64,000 nt of DNA from Doryteuthis pealeii (lineage: Eukaryota > Mollusca > Cephalopoda > Myopsida > Loliginidae), in assembly GCA_023376005.1 (NCBI GenBank), contig CM042157.1:65898536-65962535 (forward strand), given 5' to 3'. Positions 1 through 12,287 of this stretch are shown piece by piece; within the stretch, counting starts at the first letter, position 1; each line of letters begins with the position of its first letter. The notes under the pieces were generated by a model. That model was not told where the DNA came from. It did not search any database and saw only the letters and a list, made by a program, of their open reading frames with translations. The position numbers and the translations under genes are program-made.

Positions 1-1320
1 AACAGACTTCATCCATTCCCTCCTTCTCAAGTGAGATTGCTATCTTTTGACACATGAAGGCTGATAGCAATTACCTTTAATCACCAGGATAACAACTAAG
101 GGAGCCGACGAGATAAATGCAACCTCGGACAAGCTTCACCCTTTGATACCAATGCAGTCGAAAGGCTGTTAGCAGGAATAAACTTTTTGCAACCCAAACA
201 AACCTATAACCAATTAATTACGGCTTACCTCGAACGGTGCTGTAACCAATTACCCAAACTAAACTAAACTAATGACTTGGCTAAGACCTTATGGAGCTGA
301 GAACTAAACTAATATTAGCAATACCTCATGAACAGGTGCTGTTAACTCTAAAAGAACTCTTACTAAACCTTGGGTTGCTTGTCCGAACTAAACTATGAAT
401 TTTCTACTCTTTGTTGTATCATTTTAATGTGCATATTTGCATTTCATATCGTTGTTAACTTGTTCCTTGACGTCATAATTCCGCCCTTTCTCTGCTTCCG
501 TTAAACCCCTTCATTCGTTAACTTCTTTAATTTTTATAATATGTAGAGAAGGAAAGAGTAGTGTGTTTAAAGTCAAATCATCAGTCAGGGTATTTAGAGA
601 GAGAGAAAGATAAGTTAATTCGTACCTTCAGCATGTTATTCAATTATTAGTAGGGGTTGGTTGGTTGGTTGGTTGTTTTTTTACAGTACATCAACCTTTT
701 TGGGGTCATTTACTGCTGATTCAAGTCATTTTGATGAACAAAGGACTCACATTGCTTATAGTAGTTGCTTAAGTGGTCACCCAATTAAATATTGAACAGG
801 CTTATTGCTGCTTAACTTTGGTGATCTATCAGGAACCAGTGCTTTCAGCCTGACTTGACCATAATGATATTAGTATAGGATAGGAATGCTTGTTAACTGT
901 AACTGCCACTAATCTGACCAGTTAATTATATCTTATTTTTATATAGTTATTTTTGGTTTATAAAATTAACTAGAACCACTGTATCTAATTTAGAGTAGTT
1001 TAGTGGGTTTTATTTATTTATTTATTCTGACTTGTTATCCGAAAACCTCCATATTTATAAGATTCTGGTAGGCTCCAAAAAGGGTCTATTTGATAAACTT
1101 CTTTTTTTTTTTGGTGCGAACGTCTCTGATTGGTCGAAAATTTAATATTTCGATTTTTCTTTTGACAGGCTGTGCAATCCGCCTGCGCAGAACATTATAT
1201 TTCGTCATTTAACTTTTATCCTTCGTAGTGATAATTTTCAGTCCACTACAGGATCAACGATGTTAACTTATGAAGCCCAGGGCCGAAGGCATCAAACCCT
1301 CCAGTTGAAATTAGTTGTAT
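1..1320. other. 5' flanking region without a recognisable gene
   Basis: No coding signal was seen in either strand. Bases 1-650 are AT-rich unique-looking DNA with short runs of an AAACT-type motif around 255-310. A family K repeat lies at about 656-890. Bases 1245-1320 resemble the end of family M (compare 18062-18110), sharing a GATCAAC..GTTA..CCAGGGCCGAAG pattern. A promoter for the downstream gene could lie here, but nothing decisive can be read. Confidence 0.5.
656..890 (+). repeat. Dispersed repeat family K with (TTGG)n head
   Basis: A (TTGG)n run is followed by a text about a 'catcaacc..gggtcattta' motif and a GTGGTCACCCAAT block. Related copies are at about 35250-35400 and 52310-52405. 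The 'gcatatcaacc' part also forms the tail of family C copies, so K and C may be pieces of the same larger transposon. No coding potential is visible. Confidence 0.55.
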
Positions 1321-1329
1321 GTATTTACC

Positions 1330-1555
1330 TAACCCATACAGGATGTGACACAAGGTAAATTTTTAAGCAGAGGTTTGAATTCAGAGTTTTCCTTCTCTAG
1401 ATTGGTTACCATATGAAGGTTAAAGAGCCCAGACTGCCCTACTATTTATGCTACTATTTATATTTAACCTTGTCCAGACAACCAGACTAGGAGAAGGAAA
1501 ACTCTAAATTCAAACCAGCTTTACTCCGTGTCACAATTTGCTTGGGAAGATAACT
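1330..1555. repeat. SINE B tail halves as an inverted pair
   Basis: The left part (about 1340-1425) is the tail half of SINE B in minus orientation. The right part (about 1465-1555) is the same tail half in plus orientation, so the two can pair as a foldback. The same arrangement recurs at 10112-10541 and 58385-58610. The pol III promoter half is missing between them. Confidence 0.6.
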
Positions 1556-1559
1556 GTTT

Positions 1560-1912
1560 ATATTTACCAACCCCTCTGCACCAATTGATGTGACACGAAG
1601 TCAATTTTTAAGTGGAGTTTAATGGGTTTGAATTAAGGATTTTCCTTCTCCTAGATTGGTTGCACTACCAATATTAAAGAACCCAGTCTGTCCTACTACT
1701 TAGTACTTTACCTATAGCTGGAAGGAGAACAGCTGGATCCATACCTTTACCGAATGTGAAATGCAAACAGCCTCGTCTAGGGTTTGAACTTGAGTCGCCG
1801 TGTCCATTTCCTACGACGATAACCATTACACATCGGGCGGGTTGTATTCTTAATAATTGACCCCGTGTCGCATCTTGCTGATGGCAGAGGGGTTGAGTAA
1901 ATACAAGCTTTT
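1560..1912 (-). mobile_element. tRNA-derived SINE B, nearly complete, plus reversed tail scrap
   Basis: A SINE B copy occupies about 1560-1835. Its tRNA-like head is at the right end: read on the minus strand it shows a TGTAATGGTTA box A-like motif and a GTTCAAACCC box B-like motif. Bases 1850-1912 are a SINE B tail in plus orientation. The copy is diverged from the others in the window. Confidence 0.65.
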
Positions 1913-2159
1913 GCTGTTCATTCAGAGTTGGACAAACGTGTTCTCTTGTCCTTCTTAATTGTGGATTCCACTATCATTAGAAATAATTCACCAACCCACT
2001 GAATTCACCCGGAATTCTAACTGGGTACACCTGCACCGACAGTAAACAAACTTTTGGGGAAATTTTTGTTGCTGTTTTTATTATTATTATTACTTCTTCT
2101 TTTTTTAAGAAAGCAATTTTCAGTTAATTTTTTGAGGCTCTGTTGTACGCTACGTAAAA

Positions 2160-2234
2160 TCCAGGGGAAATAAATATTTCCTTCTCCCCCTTCTCGCCGG
2201 TGTCATATCTTAACACCACCGTAAATTTGTTACC
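2160..2234 (+). promoter_or_regulatory. Immediate 5' flank / probable 5' UTR of LHPP
   Basis: A pyrimidine-rich stretch with TCTCGCCGG leads into the start codon context TACCATGG, a good fit to a eukaryotic initiation context (A/C-rich before ATG, G at +4). The transcription start cannot be fixed from sequence alone, and an additional non-coding exon upstream is possible. Confidence 0.4.
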
Positions 2235-2359
2235 ATGGCTCAAAAGAAAGATTGGTGGAAAGATGTAAAAGGTATTTTACTTGATATTACTGGTGTTTTG
2301 TACGAACCAGGAGGACATGATGGCAAAGTTATTGAGGGCTCTGTCGATGCAGTTCAACG
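2235..2359 (+). CDS. LHPP: LHPP coding exon 1
   Basis: Encodes residues 1-41 plus two bases of residue 42. It contains HAD motif I (nucleophile D17 in LLDITGVLY) and the start of the GSVDAV helix. The start was chosen because this ATG sits in a TACCATGG context and gives the usual short N-terminus before motif I. The donor is CG|GTAGGA; intron 1 is about 4.6 kb. Confidence 0.92.
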
Positions 2360-5300
2360 GTAGGAAACACTTACAAACTTTTTTTTAAAGAAATCACAAA
2401 AACAAAAAAACTACCTAAAAAAACTGTTTTTACCCCTATTATATTTTTGCTACTAATATTTAAAATCGCATTTTACGTATAAAAACATTACGGAAACTCC
2501 CGAAGTAGGCTAAAAGTTTCAAGGGTTCCGGGTATTTCCGTGAAATCTAATAATAATAAAAATAAAAAAATTAAATGCTTTTTAGACGTAATCTAATGAT
2601 ATCTTTTGCACGCTATTCTGCGTTAATACCATCTTTTTATTTTATTCTGTTGACTGTGATAATTTTTTTTTAAAGCCACATAATGTTTAGTAGTTAAACA
2701 TATAAGACCAATTAATTGTAAAGAAAGACATTTTTAAACAAAAAATAAACGTTTATTTCAGTTATTTAAACCAAAACAGGTGAAAGCTAACATTAACAAA
2801 GGGCCCTACAATTATTCATTTTATTTGACTCCCAAAACGTGACACAAAAATAAAATACTCTACAATAAATAAATAGATAAATAAATAACGAATTTAAAAA
2901 AAAAGGAACAAATACTTTTTAGTGAATGTACCCATCTCCTCAAAAAAAAAAAAATATATATAAAGGAAATTTCCAATCTCAACTACATTTCGACTATTGC
3001 GTGTCACAAACAAAGCAATAAAAACATAATATATCGGCGATTTTTCAAACTATGTTAGTAAATTAAGGGAGGCTACTCTAACTTGCTTACTTTTCTCTAG
3101 TTACCACCAATTTTCCCTGTGAATGTTACTAAATATGGGGGGGGGCATATTTAATACAATGAAACTTACATAAATGTTAATATTATCTTGAAAATCTTTT
3201 GTCCATTCGAAAGAAGAAGCATTAAAAAAACTCCTGATGATTTTTAGAAAAAATTTTCAGCTTACGGATATAATGAAAATTATAAACGAAAAGCAATGTT
3301 TACATTTTTGCACAGTTAAATCAATTGAAATTTAACGTAGCCAAAAACAAGTTATGATTAGAGGCTTTTTAAAAATTCTATGAAAAATCAATTAATGATC
3401 CGATTTTGACGAAAGTTTCCATAATTACTTACCTTTTGATGAAAATATGTCGGAAATAGTTTGTTTTTTTTCTAAAATACATTAGGGGAAATATTTTTAA
3501 CGAGGTCTACCCTATTTTATTTTATGAAATATGAAAAAATGAACCGACAAAAAACGATTTTTACTTTTTTTCTATAAAGATAAGAGTCTAAATAATTATA
3601 TCAGAAGATTTTTATAAGTCTTAATTTTTAGTTAAAAAAAAACAAAACATGAATACAGAATTCTGCTAAAAAATATCAATAAAGAAACTGACCGTGTTGT
3701 AAATAAACGAACTGTTTTACTTATTTTTCACGATAACGATGTATTTTTTCTCTAATCGGATAATCTGATCTTTGTATTAACAGTATTTCTTTGTAACAAC
3801 TCTTTATGTTCGTTACTTCTTTTTGCGAGATTTTTTTAAAGTTTATAAATATTTACGTTTCTTCCTTCAATATGGCCTAAACTGATCACGTGACGTATTT
3901 TGGTGGTACCTACTTTTCCCTCATATTGTTTTCAGCGAATAATAATCATAATGAAATTTATTTAAAAAATTGTCCTTGGATGAAAAAAAAAAAAAAAAAA
4001 AAAAAGAAACTCTGGTAAATGTACCATACACAAGTGATCCTTCTCGAGATTTTTTTTTTTTTTTTTTAAATATTTAGTGTGTGGAAAAGTTTCCAGCGAA
4101 AAGGCGAGTTAGTTATCATCTTCAAAAGATTCCAGTTAAGCTGTCTAATTTTCAAATTTAGAAAACTGGGGGACATTGGCGCACACCATTTTTTTAATTC
4201 ACCATGTTAGAGTAGCCTCCCATTTTATTAACATCTGAAAATTAATCCTGCTATTTTAATTGCAAAATTTTCTTTACTTTTAACCATAAAAAAAAAATAG
4301 GATCAATTTTTTAGGGTTTTTTTTGTTTTGTTTTTTTGTTTTGTTTTTTTTTTTTTTTTTTTTTTTGTTGATTTTCTTTCTTAATTCCACCTTTTCATTT
4401 TATTGACTAAAGTTTATAAAAAAAAAAAAAAAAAGCAGTTGAAAATTTTTTAGTATACCTTAAAATAAAAATATATATATTTACCAACCCCTCCGCATGA
4501 GCAGGATGCGACACAAGGTCAATTTCTTAAGCGGAGTTTAGCAGGTTTGAATTCAGAGTTTTCCTTCTCCTATACCAGTTGCCTAACCAAGGTTAAAGAG
4601 CCCAGTCTGTCCTACTATTTACCCATAGCTGGAGGGAAGAATTGGATTCATACCTTTCCCAAGGGTATTAGCGCTATGTGAAATGCCAACAGCTTCGTCC
4701 AGGAATTGAACTCGCGTTGACGAGTCCATTTCTTACAACTCTAACCATTAGACCACGCGTCTCCATTTAAAATAAAAATATACTCTGTCGGCAGAGTTTA
4801 GAATATACTGACTGTATCAGTAAGTCTCCCCCCCCGCCAAACCCAACCACAAAAGAAATATCCTGTAAATGTACCCTGAGCCCTTTCAAGCAAAAACATT
4901 TTTTAAATATATTAGGGTTAAGGTACCATCTATAGGTTAAATAAATCTTTTTAAAAATGATTTATATTCAATAGGAATACTTGATACGATATAACTATGT
5001 ATAAATTATTTGTACTAGCAAAAAAGAATTGTTTAAAAAAAAACCCTCTGGTCTGTGTAAAAATTACTTTTGCCATGCTTTTTCATAAAGAAATGTAAAC
5101 GAATCTTTGAAATCTTATATTTTTTAAATAATAGACATAAAAAATAGTTTTGCTATCAAAATTAAAATAAATGTTTTCTTTCTAATAAAACCAAGTTGCT
5201 ATCAAAATTGAAATAAATGTTTTCTTTCTAATAAAACCAAGTTTCTAACAGTTAAATTCGGATATCTAAGGTTTTTCTTTTGGAGGGTGTCAAACCATTC

Positions 5301-8300
5301 TGTTTTGATTATTGTCTGTCGTAAAACAAAATTTTAATAATCAAAACTATAGAATAAAAATTTAATGTGGAAGATTATGTGACTATTTCTTGTTTGTAAA
5401 TAACTTTCTTGTAAAACTCTGTATATGAGATAACTTTAAATATAAATTAAAATAAAACAAACTATATATAAATCAACAATACCGGGCCTGTATTTATTAA
5501 AACTCATTTCAACAAACAATGTGGAACGTTTAATGTTGCATACTTAATTTCTGCATATATATAATACAGGGTTGTTCTTTATTCTATGCATTAATGATTT
5601 TGACTATAAATTAAATACTCATTGATAAACTTATGCAATCCCTGAAGGTATTGTGACATAAGCAGTGACATAGTTTCAGTTACAGACAAACACCAAATCT
5701 CCATTATATATAGAAGATTAAGTATAGTTACTCGAAGGTATAAATATTTACTATGCCTTATTATTAGTTACTTGAAACCATATAACTGTGTGCAAACAAA
5801 TTACTATTATTAAATAGAAGTCACATGAAACTATATAATTATTGGTTAAATCGAACTTAATGCACCTAAATTCCACCATCGTATGTCACCCCACCAAAAG
5901 AAAAAAATACCAAAAATCAGGGAATTATCCAAATTTAATGAAATTTTCAGTGTTGATATATTAATGGGACCATATGACCTTTAGGCACCCCTTCCGCGAT
6001 CTCAACTCACAAGGACACTTTTCTCATTTACACCGTCAAAATCCGGTTGTTTGTTAGGGTTTAGGGTTAGGGATTAGTTTTATAATTTAAAAAACTCTAA
6101 AAATCATCTGTTAACTATTAACCAGATTTTTACGGTGTAAATAGAAAAAATGTCCCCAAGAATCGAGATCACAAAAGGGGTACCTAAAGGTCATATGGTT
6201 CTATTAATGAATAAAAGATATAATGCACCAGTTATTCTATTTAAAAAAAACTTTTACATTTTTTCAGGTCAGTTAACTTTGAACAATATCTCTTTAAGAA
6301 TCTGTGTTACACCTCTAAGATACGTGGTTCAAAGTTAAGCTATCTGTCCGATCTTTGCAGACAAGAGAAGGCAGAATAGTCAATTTCTCATCAGATCAAC
6401 TGACATTTACCAAGTGTTACATAATTAAGGGCTTGGATAATTAAGGGTTGCAAAAGAATCAGTTTTAGTAAAAGTATGTTATGGGTGAAAAAGAAAGAAA
6501 GAAATATTTGGGAAAAATATTTTGAAAGGAAGAATCTAGCTGGAATGCAGTTTGTTTAAATTGTTCGTTTGAATTCAAATCAGAGAAAATGACGAAATAT
6601 TTTGGGGAGAATTATAAATAAAACATGTTATCCTGTTTATGCAAAAGGGTTGGTAAATATGAATTAATTTTTTTTTTTGGTGGTTGGTTTTGAAGGCTAT
6701 CACAATGCAAGTGTAAAGAAAAATAAGGTAACTCTGGTGTTGTTTGTTAACCTGTAATTTTTTATTTTTATAATGATTCTTAATATTTCAAGATAAAAAT
6801 CTCATCTACAGAACATCTCCAAAACTGAAACTGAAATTGTTGTTAGTGGACAGCCACTAACAACAACTTTGTTTTTCAGTTTTGGAAACCAACCAATATA
6901 AACACAATGTTTCAAGCAAATTATAAAACCCTTTAAAAATTTTTTGTTTTTATTTTCTGTTAATTTTTTCTTTCTTTTCTTTTTTTTTTTTTTTTCTTTC
7001 TTTTGTAGATTAAACAAAGCTGGAATCCCAGTGAGGTTTTGCACCAATGAAACAACCTGCACGAAAAAACATTTTGTCAGTAAATTAAAAGGTTATGGAT
7101 TCGACATTGAAATGTCAAATATATTTTCGCCAATCCCGGCCGTCTGCGCAATTTTGAAAGAAAGAAACTTGAAACCACTTCTTCTCGTTTCTCCACGTAA
7201 GGAAAAAATTATTTGTGAAATTTAAAAAAAGACAACTTGATAAATTAGGATTTCAGGTTAAATTGCTCATAAATAAATGGCCTTTTGCCAGACTAAGCTT
7301 TTAAATACAATATTGGTTAAAAGATATCTTTCAGGTCTTGTACAGTATCACCCATAAATAAATACACCCCTAACAATCTTTAATAAAGAGGTAATTCCAT
7401 GTTAAATCATCCAGGCCATATCACCTATACCCCTCAATTTTTCTGAAATTTTGTCCAGGTGTAGACTATGTTAAAGTAAGCCTGCAAAATTCTGACAATA
7501 TACAAAGTTCAATATCAGCAATATGATTGATACAAAGGAAATGTATTGTTTCTATTTTATTTCAAATATATATCCAACCACCAACATAATCCTGATCATT
7601 TCTATTACACTCTGACAGTTATTTTGCTCCGTGTAGACTTTATTCAATAGGCTGAACGGAAACACTTAAAGCATAAAGTGCAAAATCTTAACTGATGTTA
7701 TAGCTTTGGTTCTAAGCAAAAACCAAACTATCTTTTTGCACAAATAATGTTCAATATATGTAAAAATCAAAACAATTTTTTTTTTCGATATATGTAAAAA
7801 TCAAAAAAAATAAATTTTGTGATTTTCCTACCTTAAATCATCAATAACTTAAAATTGGTTAATTTTGAGACTTTTTTGAACCAATTTTTAGGAGTAGGGA
7901 AGCTCTAGAACTCATTTTACAAACAAAAATAGATTACAAAAGGTTACACTTTTTTACGCACACCACCAAATTTGGAGAGCTAAAATTTGATCTAACTTGG
8001 CCAATTTTTAGAAGCTGAAATTTTGGGGGATTGTTTAACTTTAACATAGTCCACACCTGGACAAAATTTCAGAAAAATTAAAGGGTATAAGTAACAATTT
8101 TCTTTTTTCTAGATGATTTTTTATGGAATTACCCAAAAGTTAACTTTCTTTTAACCCAAAGACACCAGGGATTTATTATTTTTCATCATTATCATCAAGT
8201 CATGCTGACAGCACAGATTTCCATGACTCTCTCTTGCCACCCACCCCTATTGGTCATTGCTCCTGGTAGGTCCTCAGCATGGCATTGAGTGTCTGCACAA

Positions 8301-11300
8301 AGCTGATGTATGTAAGTTTTTGCTTGTTGACAAACACTGGTGTGTCCATGTGTAGGTGTCCACAAGAGAACATCACTTATGAGTTCTTCTTTACTTCTCC
8401 AGCATGTCTTGTTCCTCTATCTCAACTTAAGGGCTGTTGCTAAATAGTTCAATATGTAAAAAGTATAATAATCTTGATTTACTCTTTTTTTTTTACTTCT
8501 TTTCATTATGTTCGATTGAAACAGATTAACATTCACGCTTCCACACGCTCACTCCCTCTCTCTTTCTTTCTCCAAATTTCTTTTTTATTATATTTTTTCT
8601 TTGTAGCATGTCCTTTTCTTCCCTTTCTTTATAATGAAAACAGAATGATCCAATATTTAGCTGAGGTGACAAGACTCATAAGAAATAAAAATTCAGTGGA
8701 TAAGCAACACCAGATAATCAGGATTTACATTTTTGCATTCCATCTTGGACAATTTGGATGGTCTCGTTTTTAAGCAGAGGGCGTTGCACGATGATAACGG
8801 TCATACTTTTAAGGAACACAAGTATTAATATGTTTTATCATTCAGTTTTAATTTCATTTTTTCATCTTCATTTATAAGACATTTTTTGTGGATGAATTTT
8901 ATAATAAAGTCATTGTTATGTAAGCCTTAAAAGAAATAATTTTAACTTCTTAATACTGCGTTATGCTCTCCTTTCGGATGCAAAGTACAACTTACAATCA
9001 AACATATCCTTCTAAATTGTAACAGCCTCAAACACACCCGCACCAAATACTATCAAACAAGAAACCTGAGGGACCTCTTTAGGAATACAAACCTGAAGGT
9101 ATTTTAAATTTTCTAAAAAAAAAAAGCAACCTTTTCAACAAGATATAACAAAACATAACCGAATACCTCCATAAAACCACTACTTTAAAGACTGAAATCC
9201 AAAATAACCTTTTCTGGCATTAAATGACCCACAGAGGTTGATATTCCTTTCCGAATGGAGAGATGACGTGTCAACGTGTGCTACATCATGGCACTCGTTT
9301 CCGAATGGAGAGATGACGTGTCAACGTGAGCTACATCATGGCACTCGTTTCCGAATGGAGAGATGACGTGCCAACGTGTGCTACATCATGGCACTCGTTT
9401 CCGAATGGAGAGATGACGTGCCAACGTGTGCTACATCATGGCACTCGTTTCCGAATGGAGAGATGACGTGCCAACGTGTGCTACATCATGGCACTCGTTT
9501 CCGAATGGAGAGATGACGTGCCAACGTGTGCTACATCATGGCACTCGTTTCCGAATGGAGAGATGACGTGCCAACGTGTGCTACATCATGGCACTCGTTT
9601 CCGAATGGAGAGATGACGTGCCAACGTGTGCTACATCATGGCACTCGTTTCCGAAAGGAGAGATGACGTGCCAACGTGTGCTACATCATGGCACTCGTTT
9701 CCGAATGGAGAGATGACGTGCCAACGTGTGCTACATCATGGCACTCGTTTCCGAATGGAGAGATAATGTACTGATATAGAAATAATTAGTTGTATACTCT
9801 GGATTGGTACTACATCGGAAAGGCTCAAATCTCCATTGCTGAGTCGATACTGGAGTTGACTGACAATTCCTGGATGTTTTGAGTCTGGAAACCAATGAGG
9901 TGCTTGTTCATCTTGCCTTGTGCCATTTAGAGATTTTAGTAATAACACAAGGCCACTTCTTTTTCTCATGAAATCTTTATTTTTCTCAAGCCAAAACAGC
10001 TGAGAGCAAAAGCTCCAGGTCTCACTCTTGGCAGATAATTCCAAACTCAATTTACACTCTGACCTCTCACTCCCCCTCTCTCCCACTTTGCCACGTCTTA
10101 CGGCTTGACCAATAGTTAGTTAGTGAAATAGATAAATAATTAGGACTGAGCCCATTCTAGTAGTGACCACCCCAAGCAGAGTTTAACAGGCTTGAAATCA
10201 GAGTTTTCCTTCTTCTAGACTGGTTGCCTAACCAATGTTAAAGGTTGTTGGAAGCCGTGGTTTGAGTTGTAAAAAATGGACTCGTCGACCCAAGTTCAAA
10301 TCCTGGACAAAGCTACAGTTCACACAGTGCTAATACCCTTGGGAAAGGTATAAATCCAACTACTCTCCCTCCAGCTATGGGTGAATAATAGGTTAGACTG
10401 GGCTCTTTAACCTTGGTTAGGCAACCAGTTTCGGAGAGAAAAACTGTGAATTGAAACCTGTTAAACTCCAGTTGGGTGGTCACTACTAGAATAGGCTCAG
10501 TCCTAATTAGTGATCTATTTCACTAATTTAAAAAAAATAGAAACAAAGCTATGTGGCATTAATGATTCATCCTTAAAATTTTCCATTCGCATTTAACACG
10601 TAATCCTTGCTAAAAACTTTTCCGTGCTAATTTACACATCACGTTATACTCATGGCTCCACCCCACCTTCATTATGTTACACATGTTTAATTAATTTTTT
10701 TTTTTTTTCTTTTGAACATTTCAACAAACAATTCAGAAATGGCAATTGCATCTGGAAGGAGAGGAACAGACCAGTCTGCAGAGGATGCAGCGTCATCTAG
10801 CACAATTGCTTCACCCGACCAGTGCCCCATTCAACTGGCCCTTTCAACTCATAATTCACACTCTGACCTCTCACTCCTCCTCTCTCCCACTTTGCCACAT
10901 CTTATCGCTCGTCCAATAGAAACATGCTATGTGGCATTGATGATTCATCCATAAAACTTTTCCATACTCATTTAACACGTAATCCTTGCTAAAAACTTTT
11001 CCGTGCTAATTTACATATCACTTTACACTCATGGCTCCACCCCACCCCATCCCACCCCCATTATGTTACATTAACATCCACCTTCTCACTTGTTCATTTA
11101 GCTGTAACTTTTTTTTTTTTCTTTTTGCAGATGCTTTGGATGACTTCAAAGGAAATTGATACAAACGATCCGAATTGTGTTGTGATCGGAGATTTCAATG
11201 ATGGATTCTCTTATGATAATATGAATAAAGCATTTCAATTGCTGAAAACGTTGCCTAATCCGATTTTATTTTCACTTGGATGCGGGTGAGTAAATATTGG

Positions 11301-11652
11301 GTTATTTCCTATAAGTCTAACATAAACAAAGGGGACCACTCTTGACTGATAAATCATTTATTTTCCCATTAAACTAACCCTAACCCTAAACCCGTCTTCT
11401 TTTTTCCTAGTAGATCAATAAATAAATAAATAATTTATCAGTCAAGTGCGGTTCCCCTTTGTTTAATAACCACTAATGTACAAGAGTTGTGGTCAAGTTT
11501 GATTTTAATCAGCACAGGTTACCACGGATCTTAATTTAGGAGTCATTTTTACACATGAAGAAACAAGCCCATAGATAAGAATGAAGACCCACTACATTAC
11601 ACAAACACCGTTCACTCTCTGCCTATGGTATACTTAGATATATGCTCTATCA

Positions 11653-11700
<48 letters not shown>

Positions 11701-12248
11701 TGATAGAGCATATATCTAAGTATACCATATATATATATGTATATATAAAAAGGCGTCAGGGTGGCCTGAAGTCAGTATTAGCCAGACAGCGAGGGAGTTT
11801 ATCCCCTTTACATTAGCAAAAGAGAACAAGAATGAATTTTTGTTTTTTCAGATTGTCATGTAATTATCCATGAACCCCCTTAAGGACACTTCCTTTCTTC
11901 AAGGGAGATAATTATTAATGGTCTCCCTTGAATGGAAATAAAAAAAATGGTGGCTGGTGTGTATATATTTTTTTTTCAGAGAGAATAAAATAAAAAATAA
12001 TTTTTAAAAAGCTGTTGAGCCAATAATTCATTTTGTTTTTCTCTGTTATTTTCAGTAAATATTATCAAGATAATGGAAAACTCGTATTGGATGTTGGACC
12101 TTATATGAAAGCTCTGGAAGTAAGTAAATAAACTTTTTTTGCTTTTCTTAATTCATTAATAATTCAATAAATCATAGGATCTTTTTTTAAAAAACACTTA
12201 TAGCAGTGAACCACCAGCTATGGCTGGTGTGAAAAGCTCTAATAGAAC

Positions 12249-12287
<39 letters not shown>

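Noticed and set aside
46..640. Possible upstream gene
   Set aside because: No splice-supported or conserved frame found in 1-2234.
7181..7196. Alternative exon 2 donor CTC|GTTTCT restoring frame
   Set aside because: In frame, but a weak donor, and it removes residues and the aligned Phe before KEID; kept only as an alternative explanation.
9248..9764. CRISPR-like array
   Set aside because: Units are contiguous 50-bp repeats with no unique spacers, in a eukaryotic intron.
10712..10954. 80-codon frame
   Set aside because: Lies in repeat N; the other copy of the repeat does not keep the frame.
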